A stretch of 64,000 nt of DNA from Alloascoidea africana. Its lineage: Eukaryota; Ascomycota; Alloascoideomycetes; Alloascoideales; Alloascoideaceae. The notes under the pieces were generated by a model. The model was not told where the DNA came from and did not search any database. It was given only the letters and a program-made list of their open reading frames with translations. Below are positions 50,927-60,692 of the stretch, piece by piece (within the stretch, counting starts at the first letter, position 1; each line of letters opens with the position of its first letter). The stretch covers positions 124,001 to 188,000 of the forward strand of contig JAKTTT010000035.1 of NCBI GenBank assembly GCA_030581615.1, written 5' to 3'. The translations under genes were made by a program, and so were the position numbers.

Positions 50927-53908
50927 ATGTCCGAGGAACATTATGTTTATTCCACCAAGATTTTGACGGCCTCGTCCCCTTCAACTGCGGTCGACATTGT
51001 TCGCGATCGTCTCAATCGATCAAAGTTGGTGAATAACGCGATGGCGTCTTTTTTCGAACAGTACCGCTCAATTACCGAATCGTACAATGAGGAAATTGGA
51101 AAGCTAGCTTCAAAGTACTCAAACCTCGATGCCTTCATCGAATCTTTTTCCCCAGCCCCCACTGCGAAATATCCAAACGGGTCGGTCAATGGGAGATCCA
51201 ATTCAAATAATGTGGGGACACTGGCTCACCTCTGGGGCAACATTATAAAAGGACTATTGCAACAGAAAAAGATAAACGAGGTTTTGCTAAAAAAGATTTT
51301 CAATGAAATTGAACAACCCGTTTTACAATTCTCCGATAGAGACCCTAGCTGGTGCGAAATGAGAGACCTTCATTCGAAACTAAAGATTCACGCGAAAAAC
51401 CTTTCGAGTTCCGAGCACAAAGTCAGTAAAGCGGAAGGGAAAACTCATTCACCCCGGAAAAAGGATAAGAATGAAAGAAACATTAAAAATTTGGCTGGCG
51501 ATCTGAATAGATCTCAACAACTATGGAACAATGAGGCTCCTTACGTTTTTGATCGCTTCGAGCAAACCGACTTGAATAGAGTGGCCAGTGTCAAGAATTT
51601 CTTGATGCAGTTCGAAACTCTTTTGATTGAAGCAACAAACCAGAACTTGGCGGCTGAAGAAAAGGTGCTTGACTCTGTTCTTTCTTACGAGCCGTCAGAT
51701 GAGATTAAACGATTTGCAGAAGAGACCTCACAGCTACTTCAAACCGGCAATGCTGCGACAGCCGCAACATCCCCAGCAATTTCGAGACGCTCAACTGCTG
51801 CTCAACAGTCAGTGGAAGCGGCGAACGCGAGCGCAAGAAGACCGATTTCGGTCGCTAGTGGACAGAGCGATGCCCAGCAACAGCAACAGCTTTCGCAGGA
51901 GGACTCTGCTTTTGCTACTTTCACTGAAAAAGCAACACCATCTAAACTAAAATCGAGAGTCGGGTCCATTTTTTCAAGAAAGAATAAAGACGACAAGAAA
52001 AAACATACTGCGGGAATGCACTCTATCAGCGAGTCGTCTTCTGGTTTTGGCCAGAGTTCACGTTTTAGGCGGAGAAGCTTGAAGCCTGGTTTTTTTTCAC
52101 ACCAGAACAATCCTGCCCATGATAGTACCACCAGTCTTGGTTCTTATAGAAATGACGAGAGGGATACGGAACGAGACCATAATCCTTCCCTCGCCAGCCC
52201 GAAGGAGCCTGAACACCAGATAGAACCAGGCGAATTGCATCAGCCTGCTTTGTCCAGTGCCACCAACAACAGCCTACAACCTCAGCCTTTTAACCAGCCT
52301 CGGAATCAGCTTTCGGCGACTCAAGCTCGCGAACAGCCATCATTTGAGCCATTGCAACCTAGACCTGCTTACCAGCCAGTAGAGCAGGTAGAACAGCAGC
52401 AGCAGTCGCTAAAAGCGTTCCCGCCACCACCTCCACCTTCAAGGAAGGGAGCCTATGGAACTTTGGACCCCCATATTAATCTTAATGATGAGCCTGCTCT
52501 TCCCTCACCAACCCGTTCCGCAGGACCCGGAGGTGCTCCCGGCACTCACGATGAGAGTTCCAACTTATTCAGCTTTCATGCGCAACCAGGCACCATTAGA
52601 GAAGAAGGCGAGGGTGGTGATGATAACGATACGGTTTTGAGTAACATTGCGACTTCTCTACAGAAGCCACCATCGTCTTCCGTTGGCAGAAGATCCAGTG
52701 GACGAAGGGGCAGAAGAGATATCAAATCAAAGCTGTTTACGGATTGGCCAGCATCTGAGATTGAAACTTTGGAAAGACAGTCGATCGCATCACAGTCCAC
52801 AGGCACAAGCGCTGTTCACTCTCCAGTGCTGTCTGCACATGTTCTATCTCGATCGCAGTCCACTCGTCCAACCATCTCTTCGGGATATTCTGAAGATTCA
52901 CAATCCACCCGCTCTGAAAGAACTGGTTCCATTTCTACTTCAAGTAAGGGCATATTTCTGCACCCCGACATTACTATTCCAGGTCTTAGTGTTTCAATAT
53001 GTGAGGTGTACAATGCCAGTTATCGTGACGGAGAACTCGTAAAAGAAGGTTCGAATGTGGTTGGCGAAGCCGCCTTCACTTACCATGCTCAGAATGACGA
53101 TGATGCTCCTCTCACATATCAAATCAAGGTTTCGAAAGGCAGTCAGCCTTTGGCCAAGTTAGTTCCAAACCCAGAATTCTTAAAGCGAGGGGAAAATCCT
53201 GATGAATATACTGTCATCACTAACAGCATTTTGTCCAAAACTATTGGCGGCTTGAAGTACATCATCAACGACGTTATCCCCCCGATTATTGTGTTGCCTA
53301 TTTGGAGGTTTGAACCAACAATGGCTAGCTTAATGTTGACATTGAAGCTAAACCCCGACTTTGTCGACCAAGTCCTTTCTCCCTTGCTTAAAAGCAACAA
53401 GCTAGACGAAACGGACATTTCATTGACCTTGTCCGAGCTGAGCTTTTCTGTTGGAATTGTAAACACGTCAATTACTTCGGTCATGTCAAAGCCTACTGGA
53501 AAGTACAACCCTGAGAAGAAGCGGCTGATTTGGAAGTTTTCAAACAAGGGAAATTCTATAAATCCATTCAACCCCAAGAATCCTAATGACCCAATAAAGC
53601 TGTATTTAGGCAAAGAGGAAAGGCTTATTTGTCGATTCTTGACCACGTCTACTGCAAAAGAAGCACCAAACGGAGTTGTCACAAAGTTTAAAGTTGATGA
53701 TCTTGGAATAGGAAATCGAAATCCTGGAAACTATGTGACTTTGAATTATAAAGTTGGAAAGCACTTGAAGGGCGAAGCGGATCCTTTTGGAAAGGAAGAT
53801 AACAACAGCAGCGATAGCAGCAATGAGGAACCTGAATGGGAAGTCATTCCTGGCGTCAGAACTCTTATCTCTGGGTCATACTCAGGACATGGACAGAGGC
53901 AAAACTAA
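50927..53908 (+). CDS. SYP1: Endocytic F-BAR / mu-homology adaptor Syp1
   Basis: 993 aa, somewhat longer than S. cerevisiae Syp1 (870). An N-terminal F-BAR domain (about 1-270, DIVRDRLNRSKLVNNAMASFF...) bends and binds membranes. A central disordered region rich in Ser, Pro and Gln (about 270-670) includes polyproline PPPPPPSRK and is the expected binding ground for Ede1 and septin/actin regulators. The C-terminal mu-homology domain (about 680-985, beginning LSVSICEVYNASYRDGELV) binds cargo. Syp1 arrives early at endocytic sites, selects cargo such as Mid2 and restrains Las17-Arp2/3. Coding throughout one exon; start chosen at the ATG that begins the F-BAR helix. Confidence 0.95.
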   Translation: MSEEHYVYSTKILTASSPSTAVDIVRDRLNRSKLVNNAMASFFEQYRSITESYNEEIGKLASKYSNLDAFIESFSPAPTAKYPNGSVNGRSNSNNVGTLAHLWGNIIKGLLQQKKINEVLLKKIFNEIEQPVLQFSDRDPSWCEMRDLHSKLKIHAKNLSSSEHKVSKAEGKTHSPRKKDKNERNIKNLAGDLNRSQQLWNNEAPYVFDRFEQTDLNRVASVKNFLMQFETLLIEATNQNLAAEEKVLDSVLSYEPSDEIKRFAEETSQLLQTGNAATAATSPAISRRSTAAQQSVEAANASARRPISVASGQSDAQQQQQLSQEDSAFATFTEKATPSKLKSRVGSIFSRKNKDDKKKHTAGMHSISESSSGFGQSSRFRRRSLKPGFFSHQNNPAHDSTTSLGSYRNDERDTERDHNPSLASPKEPEHQIEPGELHQPALSSATNNSLQPQPFNQPRNQLSATQAREQPSFEPLQPRPAYQPVEQVEQQQQSLKAFPPPPPPSRKGAYGTLDPHINLNDEPALPSPTRSAGPGGAPGTHDESSNLFSFHAQPGTIREEGEGGDDNDTVLSNIATSLQKPPSSSVGRRSSGRRGRRDIKSKLFTDWPASEIETLERQSIASQSTGTSAVHSPVLSAHVLSRSQSTRPTISSGYSEDSQSTRSERTGSISTSSKGIFLHPDITIPGLSVSICEVYNASYRDGELVKEGSNVVGEAAFTYHAQNDDDAPLTYQIKVSKGSQPLAKLVPNPEFLKRGENPDEYTVITNSILSKTIGGLKYIINDVIPPIIVLPIWRFEPTMASLMLTLKLNPDFVDQVLSPLLKSNKLDETDISLTLSELSFSVGIVNTSITSVMSKPTGKYNPEKKRLIWKFSNKGNSINPFNPKNPNDPIKLYLGKEERLICRFLTTSTAKEAPNGVVTKFKVDDLGIGNRNPGNYVTLNYKVGKHLKGEADPFGKEDNNSSDSSNEEPEWEVIPGVRTLISGSYSGHGQRQN

Positions 53909-54816
53909 TATGTTTTTTTGTTGGTTAGTATGCTGGAAGAATGATAAACTGCAGTTCATGAATTTGTTTGAACAGTGCTATTTTTTATATAAATCTATGT
54001 TCTTGATTGTCTTGTGCTGGGTGGTTTTTGACCACTTGTTATACCCCTTTTATCCCCGTTTTTTTTTTGTGTTGTTTCTATTTTTGTTTTAAACTGTCTT
54101 GTTTTGCAATCTTAGTTTCCTTAGCCTTGTAAGAAAACTTCAAAAAGTCATTTGAGACTATTGATCAATACCATTTTATCCATTTCTAAATAGAAGTCTT
54201 TATTTTGATATATTCAAGAGACATAACTAATTCTTAATCCAGCTGAAGAAAACACTGACTTTTGTAGCGTGCATAATTATTTTGGCTGATCCTGGATAAT
54301 ATTAACGCGCACCAACTGCTTAAGCTATTGAGAGAACCATTAAAGAAGCGGAAACAAAGCGGAAAGCCGTTAGATTCTGAAACTTCTGCTACTCCATCCA
54401 CCAGAAGAAAAAAAAGAGCTTGTTTGGACCCGTTTTTAGCCGGACATCAGCCATGAAAACGGGAACGGACTCCGCGGGAATATGCTCTTACAGTGGCCGG
54501 TTGTGCCTGGCCCATCGCCCCACGCTCTGGTTATGACTGAAATAGATGCTTCAGTATGGAGCCCATCGCAGCCAGCATTGAGCTCTTTATTTCTTGTCAA
54601 TCCGAGGAACTTTCTTCTATTTACTGGCCCGGACCCTATGTACCGGGCTATGACCTTTCGGATTTCATTTTCCTATACATTTAAGCACAAATATTCTCAA
54701 CTTTTTCAACTGATCCAATTTTCCCCTGAGGCAAAATAATGCCATTAATACTAATTCTGTGTTACAACTGACCTGTCAAAGTAGTATTCATATTCTCGTC
54801 CCTCTCTACAATATCC
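53909..54816. other. Intergenic region SYP1 to mitochondrial carrier
   Basis: 908 bp. T-rich 3' flank of SYP1 with an AT-rich middle, then the carrier promoter with a CGG/CCG-containing patch near 54455-54475. An 85-codon frame (54482-54739) is not convincing. Confidence 0.4.
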
Positions 54817-55893
54817 ATGAGTGAAATATCAAGGCCCGCAATTAGTTCAGTACTGGACCAGGCAAATCAGCAAGTATCTGTAGCGCCTGGTGCAAGCTAC
54901 ATACCTTCTGACAGCAACGCTTTATCAATAAACACTGGACATGATACTGTCAGAATTTTGAAAGAAAGTGTAAGTGAGTAAGATTATTTTGGTTTTTATC
55001 GCAGAGTCTTGGGTTTCTAATGTTTTCTGTAGGGAGCAGGATTTATTGGAGGCATGGCCCAGGTTTTAATAGGCCAACCACTGGATCTCATCAAAGTGAC
55101 ACTCCAAACAGGAAAATACCACAGACCATATGAGGCGTTTGTGCAGACTCTGACCAAAGAAGGTCCACAAGGCTTTTACAAGGGAACATTGGCTCCTTTA
55201 ATAGGTGTGGGGTTTGTAAATAGCATTTGTTTCAACGTGTGCTATGAGGCCAGAAGACAGATTATGAAATATGAGCCAGAGCAAAAAGAGCTCACATTGT
55301 CTCAATACTTTTTTGCTGGGACAGCCGCTGGATGGATGACATCTCCCATCACCAGTCCAGTTGAGCAGGTCAGAATTTTGTTGCAGAATCAGTCGCCTCT
55401 CAAACACCCAGTGAAAGGGACTGTTGCTGCTCTGCCAATCAATGAATATTATAACGGTCCAAAAGATGCATTCAAAAAGATATACAGACAGGGTGGGATT
55501 TTCCGAGGTCTGAATACCACTCTTCTCAGAGATGGGGTCGGTCATGGAGTTTGGTTCATGACATATGAATATCTCATGAGAACGAGGTGTAGCTGCTCAG
55601 GTACTAAAAGAGAAAACATACCGATACTGGAGCTTCTTCTTTTTGGCGGCATCGCGGGAGATGCACTATGGCTTAGCACCTATCCTTTTGACGTTATTAA
55701 GACGGTGCAGCAAAGTGATGGCTTTGGCGTAAAAGCGAAATTTAAGAGCCCTTTGCAAGTGGCCAAATTCATATACAGAACCGAAGGGCTCAAGGGCTTC
55801 TGGAAGGGTATTACACCAGCCCTGATTCGGGCTGTGCCAGTAAACGCTGGCGTGTTTGCTAGCGTGGAACTAGCTTTGAGAGTGCTTGGTTAG
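54817..55893 (+). CDS. YMC1: Mitochondrial carrier, YMC1/YMC2 type (2 exons)
   Basis: Exons 54817-54969 and 55033-55893 give 337 aa. The 63-nt intron has donor GTAAGT and a TTCTAATG branch; it joins LKES to GAGFIGG in phase. All three carrier repeats are present with their P-x-[DE]-x-x-[KR] signatures: QPLDLIKVTLQT (about 65), SPVEQVRILLQ and YPFDVIKTVQQ. The repeats and the ends (PVNAGVFASVELALRVLG) match the Ymc1/Ymc2 group of inner-membrane carriers, implicated in glycine/oleate-linked metabolism in S. cerevisiae, rather than the ADP/ATP or carnitine carriers. The exon 1 N-terminal tail is polar. Exact substrate is not fixed by sequence; symbol is by similarity. Confidence 0.88.
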
Positions 55894-56534
55894 AATTGTA
55901 TTTTAGATGTTTCTAGTAGATTTGTATGCATGGCGTTGGTAGTGGATTTTTCACAGAATAGATTGCGTTGACTTTTTGAGACCTGGTAAGAGGCAAGAAC
56001 AATGTTAACTTGCAAATTTACACTTCAAGTTTTTTGACAATCCAGTAGTTTCATGCTGCCATTTATCACGAGCTTTCAACGCGTTTGAGCTCTAGATTAA
56101 TATCAATTTGGAAATTACATATTTGCGGGACGAGTTTAAGCGGAGCAAGTCAACCCTGCCCGCTTGCTCGTCCTCTCCAAGTCTGCTTAATCGGAGAGGC
56201 TTTTGAAGCTATTCAGGCAAATTCCATTTTTTGTTAATGTGGGGCAGCTGCTTAATAGTCTTGATAATACAGATTAGGGATTGGGGTCGTAAATGCAAGA
56301 GTTTATAGGAAATCAAGGGTTCTACATAATGATGAGTTTGGACCAAATCGAACCTGAACAGAGCAGTACTAACTGTCAAACTAAAACTAAGATTGCCTCA
56401 AGGGTCTAACCTGAAACTACCCAGATATCCGTTCTTCACAAGTCAGAAGATTTAAATGAATAACCAGCCCACTCCGGGTAGAAAATCAGTATGCCATTGC
56501 CATGGGAACCTAACGAAAATGAACATCCATCTAT
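55894..56534. other. Convergent intergenic region
   Basis: 641 bp between convergent stops. No gene, RNA or repeat seen. Confidence 0.4.
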
Positions 56535-57713
56535 CTAGATGGTTACTTCACCCCATACCCCATGAGACGAGGAACTGCTGGTTACACCGGCATTCAGACT
56601 GCTGTTCACAGAGGATTGCTCCCAAAAGTTATTGCTGCTGTTGTCCATAGCCAAACAGGTAGAGGAAGGTGGCTCTTTCTTTTGGTGCTCTATTATCGAT
56701 CTGGTAAAAATCTCGACCATAGGACTGAGCTGGGAGGAGATACCAGAAGACAATGAGGTTAAAGACTCCTTCATGCCTCTGGACTTGCCACCTGCGGCAG
56801 CACTACTCTGAAGTTTTTGCTTCCGTTCATGACGTTGCTTTCTTTCATTTCGGAGGTCATGCTGTAGTTGCATCGAAAGATTATTGGAGACTTCTTTAAT
56901 CAATTTAATTTGGTAAGGATTATAATTCTTTAGCAGGGTTTCTCCCCAGAATTTTGTGGCCGATATGGGTGAACAAGTTGCGGAGGGTCTGGTCCTACCT
57001 TTGGAGTTACGAGGCAAATCCTCCAATACGAGTTCTCTGGCAATTCTATTTGCCAGCTGTGACTCGTTAAAATGATGTTCAAGGCTGGCCAGAACCATAG
57101 TAAGATCGTGTTTAATGTTTTCATCGAATGTGCTCATATCGATGCTCATGTGGCTATCGTCTTCATGATCACCAGTAATGCCCCAAGACATTTCTATGCT
57201 ATTTTCGCTAGACAGGTCAACCTCTGAGCTAGTCAATGGCGTGAATTCAGATACCATAGACCCATCAGAATTTGTGGACAAACTAGGGGTTCGTCTAAGC
57301 TGGGACTCAAGTTTGAGGAGCTTGTGAAGCATATGAATAGATTGGTTTGTTTGCCACTCACTAACCCGACTATTCGGAAGCCCAGAGGAGTGCGATGACG
57401 ATGACGATGTCAGAAATGAACCTTGACCATCATGGCTGGGCATAGTCAGATCTGGTCTTCTTGAATCGTTCTGATTGGTATGTCCATGCTCGAATGTTGA
57501 TAAAGTACCGATGTCAGAGACTGATTCCACATCTAATCCAGTAGTGGTGCCTTCAGAAACGGAAGGTGAAAACACAACCCATTCTTCCTCAAACGATGCT
57601 GAACCAATACTTGGGTCATTATCCGAAGAGCCGGTGTCTCTTGAACGTACGGAGATGATTTCCGAATCTAAAGATTGGATATGATGTAGGATATTCTGGT
57701 ATTGAGAGCTCAT
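56535..57713 (-). CDS. Unrecognised 392-aa Ser-rich protein with helical core
   Basis: 392 aa in one exon. The N-terminal third is Ser/Asp-rich, with a distinctive acidic-aromatic motif EEEWVVFSPSVSEG at about residues 43-56. A helical middle (NQSIHMLHKLLKLESQLRR and KHDLTMVLASLEHHFNES) and a basic helix (KEVSNNLSMQLQHDLRNER) follow, separated by polar linkers. Two tryptophan motifs mark the C-terminal region (NNFWEQSS, HGVWGEVTI). No signal peptide or membrane segment. I do not recognise the family. It shares a 193-bp divergent promoter, containing CACGTGAT at 57836-57843, with the small plus-strand gene. Confidence 0.7.
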   Translation of the reverse strand: MSSQYQNILHHIQSLDSEIISVRSRDTGSSDNDPSIGSASFEEEWVVFSPSVSEGTTTGLDVESVSDIGTLSTFEHGHTNQNDSRRPDLTMPSHDGQGSFLTSSSSSHSSGLPNSRVSEWQTNQSIHMLHKLLKLESQLRRTPSLSTNSDGSMVSEFTPLTSSEVDLSSENSIEMSWGITGDHEDDSHMSIDMSTFDENIKHDLTMVLASLEHHFNESQLANRIARELVLEDLPRNSKGRTRPSATCSPISATKFWGETLLKNYNPYQIKLIKEVSNNLSMQLQHDLRNERKQRHERKQKLQSSAAAGGKSRGMKESLTSLSSGISSQLSPMVEIFTRSIIEHQKKEPPSSTCLAMDNSSNNFWEQSSVNSSLNAGVTSSSSSHGVWGEVTI

Positions 57714-57835
57714 TTTGAAGGAACAGTATGATTCTTTTTTGGTTCTAGGAGCAAATTCAAAAGAAAAGGAGTTCCAGGGATGCCAATGACAGTTAAAGAA
57801 ATGTTGAGATCAATGTTGATGGCATCGGCAATCTC

Positions 57836-57843
57836 CACGTGAT
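57836..57843. promoter_or_regulatory. CACGTGAT E-box in a divergent promoter
   Basis: Cbf1-type palindrome 123 bp upstream of the 392-aa gene and 64 bp upstream of the small plus-strand frame. Confidence 0.4.
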
Positions 57844-57906
57844 GTTTAGACCTCCACCAGGTATTAAATTAGAGCCTCTTTCCTTCACCAGGTAGAATAG
57901 CAACAG

Positions 57907-58232
57907 ATGGTGTCGGATATAATAAACATATCCCCGTTCAAGGATGGACGGGCGGAATTCTTACAACAGTGGGGTGAACCTGCCAGACAAGCTTTTCGTG
58001 GCGTGGAAACGGAGTATTTAAATCATGTCGGGCAGGTCACAAGTTTAGTTTTGCCGGATCCCTTACGTCAACACTCCCAGCTTGGTAGAGCTTTTCAAAG
58101 AGCAGATATGGTATGCTAAAGGCATCAGAAACAAAGAGAACTGAAATTCACCAGGCTGGAGTTTGCACTGGTGAGAAGGTAAAACCATTTATTATATGCG
58201 ATCCGTTCTCATCTAGGATTGTGGCCATTTAA
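57907..58232 (+). CDS. Possible small spliced gene, 93 aa
   Basis: The frame from the ATG at 57907 has protein-like composition (SPFKDGRAEFLQQWGEPARQ, AFRGVETEYLNHVGQVTSL) and stops at 58119. A GTATGC donor at 58111 and a CCAG acceptor ending at 58154 would remove 44 nt in phase and extend it by 25 residues to 58232 (AGVCTGEKVKPFIICDPF). The intron is shorter than the others here (52-84 nt) and its branch site is weak. Either the 70- or 93-residue form is possible. No family recognised, no membrane segment. Listed because position (a divergent promoter of its own) and composition are better than for other short frames. Confidence 0.35.
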
Positions 58233-59382
58233 TCTGTTGCAGTCACGTCATGCAACATGGCATTATGCTCAGCTCCAGGCTCATCCTCAATGTTCATGTT
58301 AGCTTCTATTTTCACTGCTGCGTTCACCTTCCCTAGCCACATCTAGCTCATCGACACTTTACCAAGCAGTCTCTCATTTGTTTCTGTTCGCTTCGGAATA
58401 AGCTGTTCTGTAGTCAATTCTGCCCCTTAACGAGATGGTCGATCTTCACATTCACATCCATAGGAAAAACATTAATTAGCGCCTTCATATTGCAGACACT
58501 TGGCCCTTGTAGTTTATCTAAGGAATCATCGCTAGGACAAGAAACCACTAAAACCCATATAGAAGGGAAATATTCCAACATAGTTTGAGTCAGAATCATC
58601 ATTTTGTCGTCCTTGTTTCTGCTTGATCCTACTCAGAAAGTTTCACATACTTCATCTTAGCTCTTCAGCTTCTTCATTCAGACTAGTTTTTTTCTGTTGA
58701 CAGTAAATCACAACAGAGAAAAGTGGTACGAACACATGGACAAAAAAGGCACAAGTCCTCTTCTCTATGTGTAATCGTCCACCGAAGGAGGTCCAAAACC
58801 TGACTTCTAGTCTTCTTGCTGAAGAAAAACACAACAAGTCCAGGTTGCCACCAGGGAAGATTAGACAGAAGCCTGGGAAAGATAACTTTTGAAAACTGGT
58901 ACAAGGAAAAAGGCGATGCTCATTGTTGAAGAAGAGATCGCTGAATCGAGAATAATCGAAGAATCACGTAGGTAGAGGTTGAAGATGTGGCTAGTGAGCA
59001 TGAACATTATGTCCTATGATGTTTGTGTTGTGCTTATGGATATGATATTGTTATTTCTCAAGCTTGCCTCCTGTAGTCTTTCATCAGCTCCAACAATGCG
59101 CACTCGGGGAATCGTGATGAAAGATGAGCTCCTCCTACAGCACTATCCTTCTTCCAGAACAGTAGTATTCATATAAAGTCTGCTTTCATGTTTCAACGCT
59201 CTTTAGTCAGACCCATGTTGATTGTCATGTGATACTCAAATGACTTGGACTGGATTGGATATCGTAGTTGCCTGTTTGGTCCTTTTCTGGAGGTGAAGTT
59301 TTCGGCTTTATATTGCTTCCTTCTGCTGACCATACTCCGTTGATCTTCACCCACCAACACCAGCATCTTATACATCAACAAT
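58233..59382. other. Region between the small gene and thioredoxin
   Basis: 1.15 kb. On the minus strand three short frames (58225 region, 58414-58602, 58652-58837) have somewhat coding-like composition, but I could not link them by splice sites. The last 300 bp are the thioredoxin promoter. No RNA gene recognised. Confidence 0.4.
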
Positions 59383-59697
59383 ATGGTTGCAATTATCCAA
59401 TCTGCAGACAACTACAAAAGCGTTGTTGCCTCTGGTCTCGTTGTTGTTGACTTTTTTGCTACCTGGTGCGGACCATGCAAAATGATTGCCCCAGTTTTGG
59501 AAAAGCTTGATAGCCAATACGCCAACGTTAAGTTCATCAAGGTTGACGTTGATGCTCTGGCAGCGGTCGCCGCAGACCTTCAAATCTCCTCCATGCCCAC
59601 CCTACTGTTCTACAAAAATGGAAGCATTGTTGGCAAGGTCATTGGTGCGAATCCACCGGCCATCAAGACGGCAATCGACAAATTGGTAGCAGCTTAG
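59383..59697 (+). CDS. TRX1: Thioredoxin
   Basis: 104 aa, the normal length of yeast cytosolic thioredoxins (Trx1/Trx2, 103-104). The active site is FFATWCGPCKM with redox cysteines C29 and C32. The buried Asp (VVVDFFA), the cis-proline motif SSMPTLLFYKNG and the C-terminal helix complete the fold. No presequence precedes the core, so the product is cytosolic/nuclear rather than Trx3-like. It reduces ribonucleotide reductase, peroxiredoxins and PAPS reductase using electrons from thioredoxin reductase. The CTG at 59605-59607 codes the conserved leucine before FYKNG, supporting standard decoding. Trx1 versus Trx2 cannot be distinguished. Confidence 0.96.
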   Translation: MVAIIQSADNYKSVVASGLVVVDFFATWCGPCKMIAPVLEKLDSQYANVKFIKVDVDALAAVAADLQISSMPTLLFYKNGSIVGKVIGANPPAIKTAIDKLVAA

Positions 59698-60281
59698 TTT
59701 TCGGCTCAAAAGGGTGATCTCCTGCGGCTCAGGCTTCAGCATACCCTCCAATACTCGTTCACATGAAGTGCTTCCCTTGATCTTCCAAAGTTTATCCTAG
59801 TTGGTGCTTGTTTGTCCTGAATATGTATAGGCGATTCTACAGTGTTTAGTGCTAAGACTAAATGTGCATTCTATGTTTTCAGAAGCAGCGCAAACTTTCC
59901 AACAAGGGAACTTTATTTTGAAATATCTATACTCTCAGGAAGAGATGTCATTCCATTGACAGTAGTAGTCCAAACGGCCTATAGTTCATGTACCAACATC
60001 GCGCTTTGGCGCTACAACTGTACCGTGTTTCCATTTCATATTAGAACAAACAACTCTTACCCTAAAAAGAAGAAACTAGTTATGTTAATCAAAGATGAGC
60101 ATTCAAAGCCGAAAATAGCTTCTGTGTTTCGTGCTTTTGCAAACTCCTCCTGATTTTCTTCTGCTCACAGCATTAATATAATCATCATGTGATCTGATTC
60201 TTGATCTTTGTCACAACACCACTCCCCAGCTCTCCCACATTTCCTACCAATTGCTCGATCTTGATTGTGTGTGTTCCCATA
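59698..60281. other. Intergenic region TRX1-RIM1
   Basis: 584 bp. A 103-codon frame (59842-60153) overlaps the thioredoxin 3' flank and the RIM1 promoter and lacks a protein signature. No other feature. Confidence 0.4.
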
Positions 60282-60692
60282 ATGTTGGTTTCTGCCTTTA
60301 AAAGATCTCTTTCTGTTTCAGCCCGCACGTTCTCAACATCTTCCAAAAGCCTTGCTCCAGGTCTTGCAAAGATCCAGCTAATTGGTCGAATCGGTTCAGA
60401 TTTTGCTCCACAAACCAGCAAGAACGGGGTGGAATTTTTTCGCTATCCTCTGGCAGTTCAGACCGGGAAGGACCACACCAGTTGGTTTTATGTAAGCGTT
60501 CTTGATCCAAAGGCCGTCGAGTATATGAAGAATTCTTCGCTAAGGAAAGGCACCCTTGTGTACTTGGAGGCAAACGCGTCTATTCAAACCTATGAAACTG
60601 AAGACGGTCGGAAGGGAACAAGCCTGCAATTGATTCAGAGATCTTACAGAACGTTAAGTCAGCCTACTAATGCTGATCAATCACAGCAATGA
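60282..60692 (+). CDS. RIM1: Mitochondrial single-stranded DNA-binding protein Rim1
   Basis: 136 aa, like S. cerevisiae Rim1 (135). The ATG at 60282 starts a presequence (MLVSAFKRSLSVSARTFSTS); the open frame upstream is not part of the family. The SSB-type OB fold follows: KIQLIGRIGSDF, GVEFFRYPLAVQ, TSWFYVSVLDPKAVEYM, LRKGTLVYLEANASI and TSLQLIQRSYRTL. Rim1 binds single-stranded mtDNA as a tetramer, stimulates the Pif1 helicase and is needed for mtDNA maintenance. It is tandem with thioredoxin and is the last clear gene before the gene desert at the right edge. Confidence 0.94.
   Translation: MLVSAFKRSLSVSARTFSTSSKSLAPGLAKIQLIGRIGSDFAPQTSKNGVEFFRYPLAVQTGKDHTSWFYVSVLDPKAVEYMKNSSLRKGTLVYLEANASIQTYETEDGRKGTSLQLIQRSYRTLSQPTNADQSQQ

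Noticed and set aside
57560-57600. EEEWVVF as an Atg8-interaction (LIR/AIM) motif in the 392-aa protein
   Set aside because: The fourth position is F rather than L, I or V, so it does not meet the core consensus.
59118-59200. Box C-like GTGATGA, possible C/D snoRNA
   Set aside because: No D box (CTGA) at usual spacing and no terminal stem.
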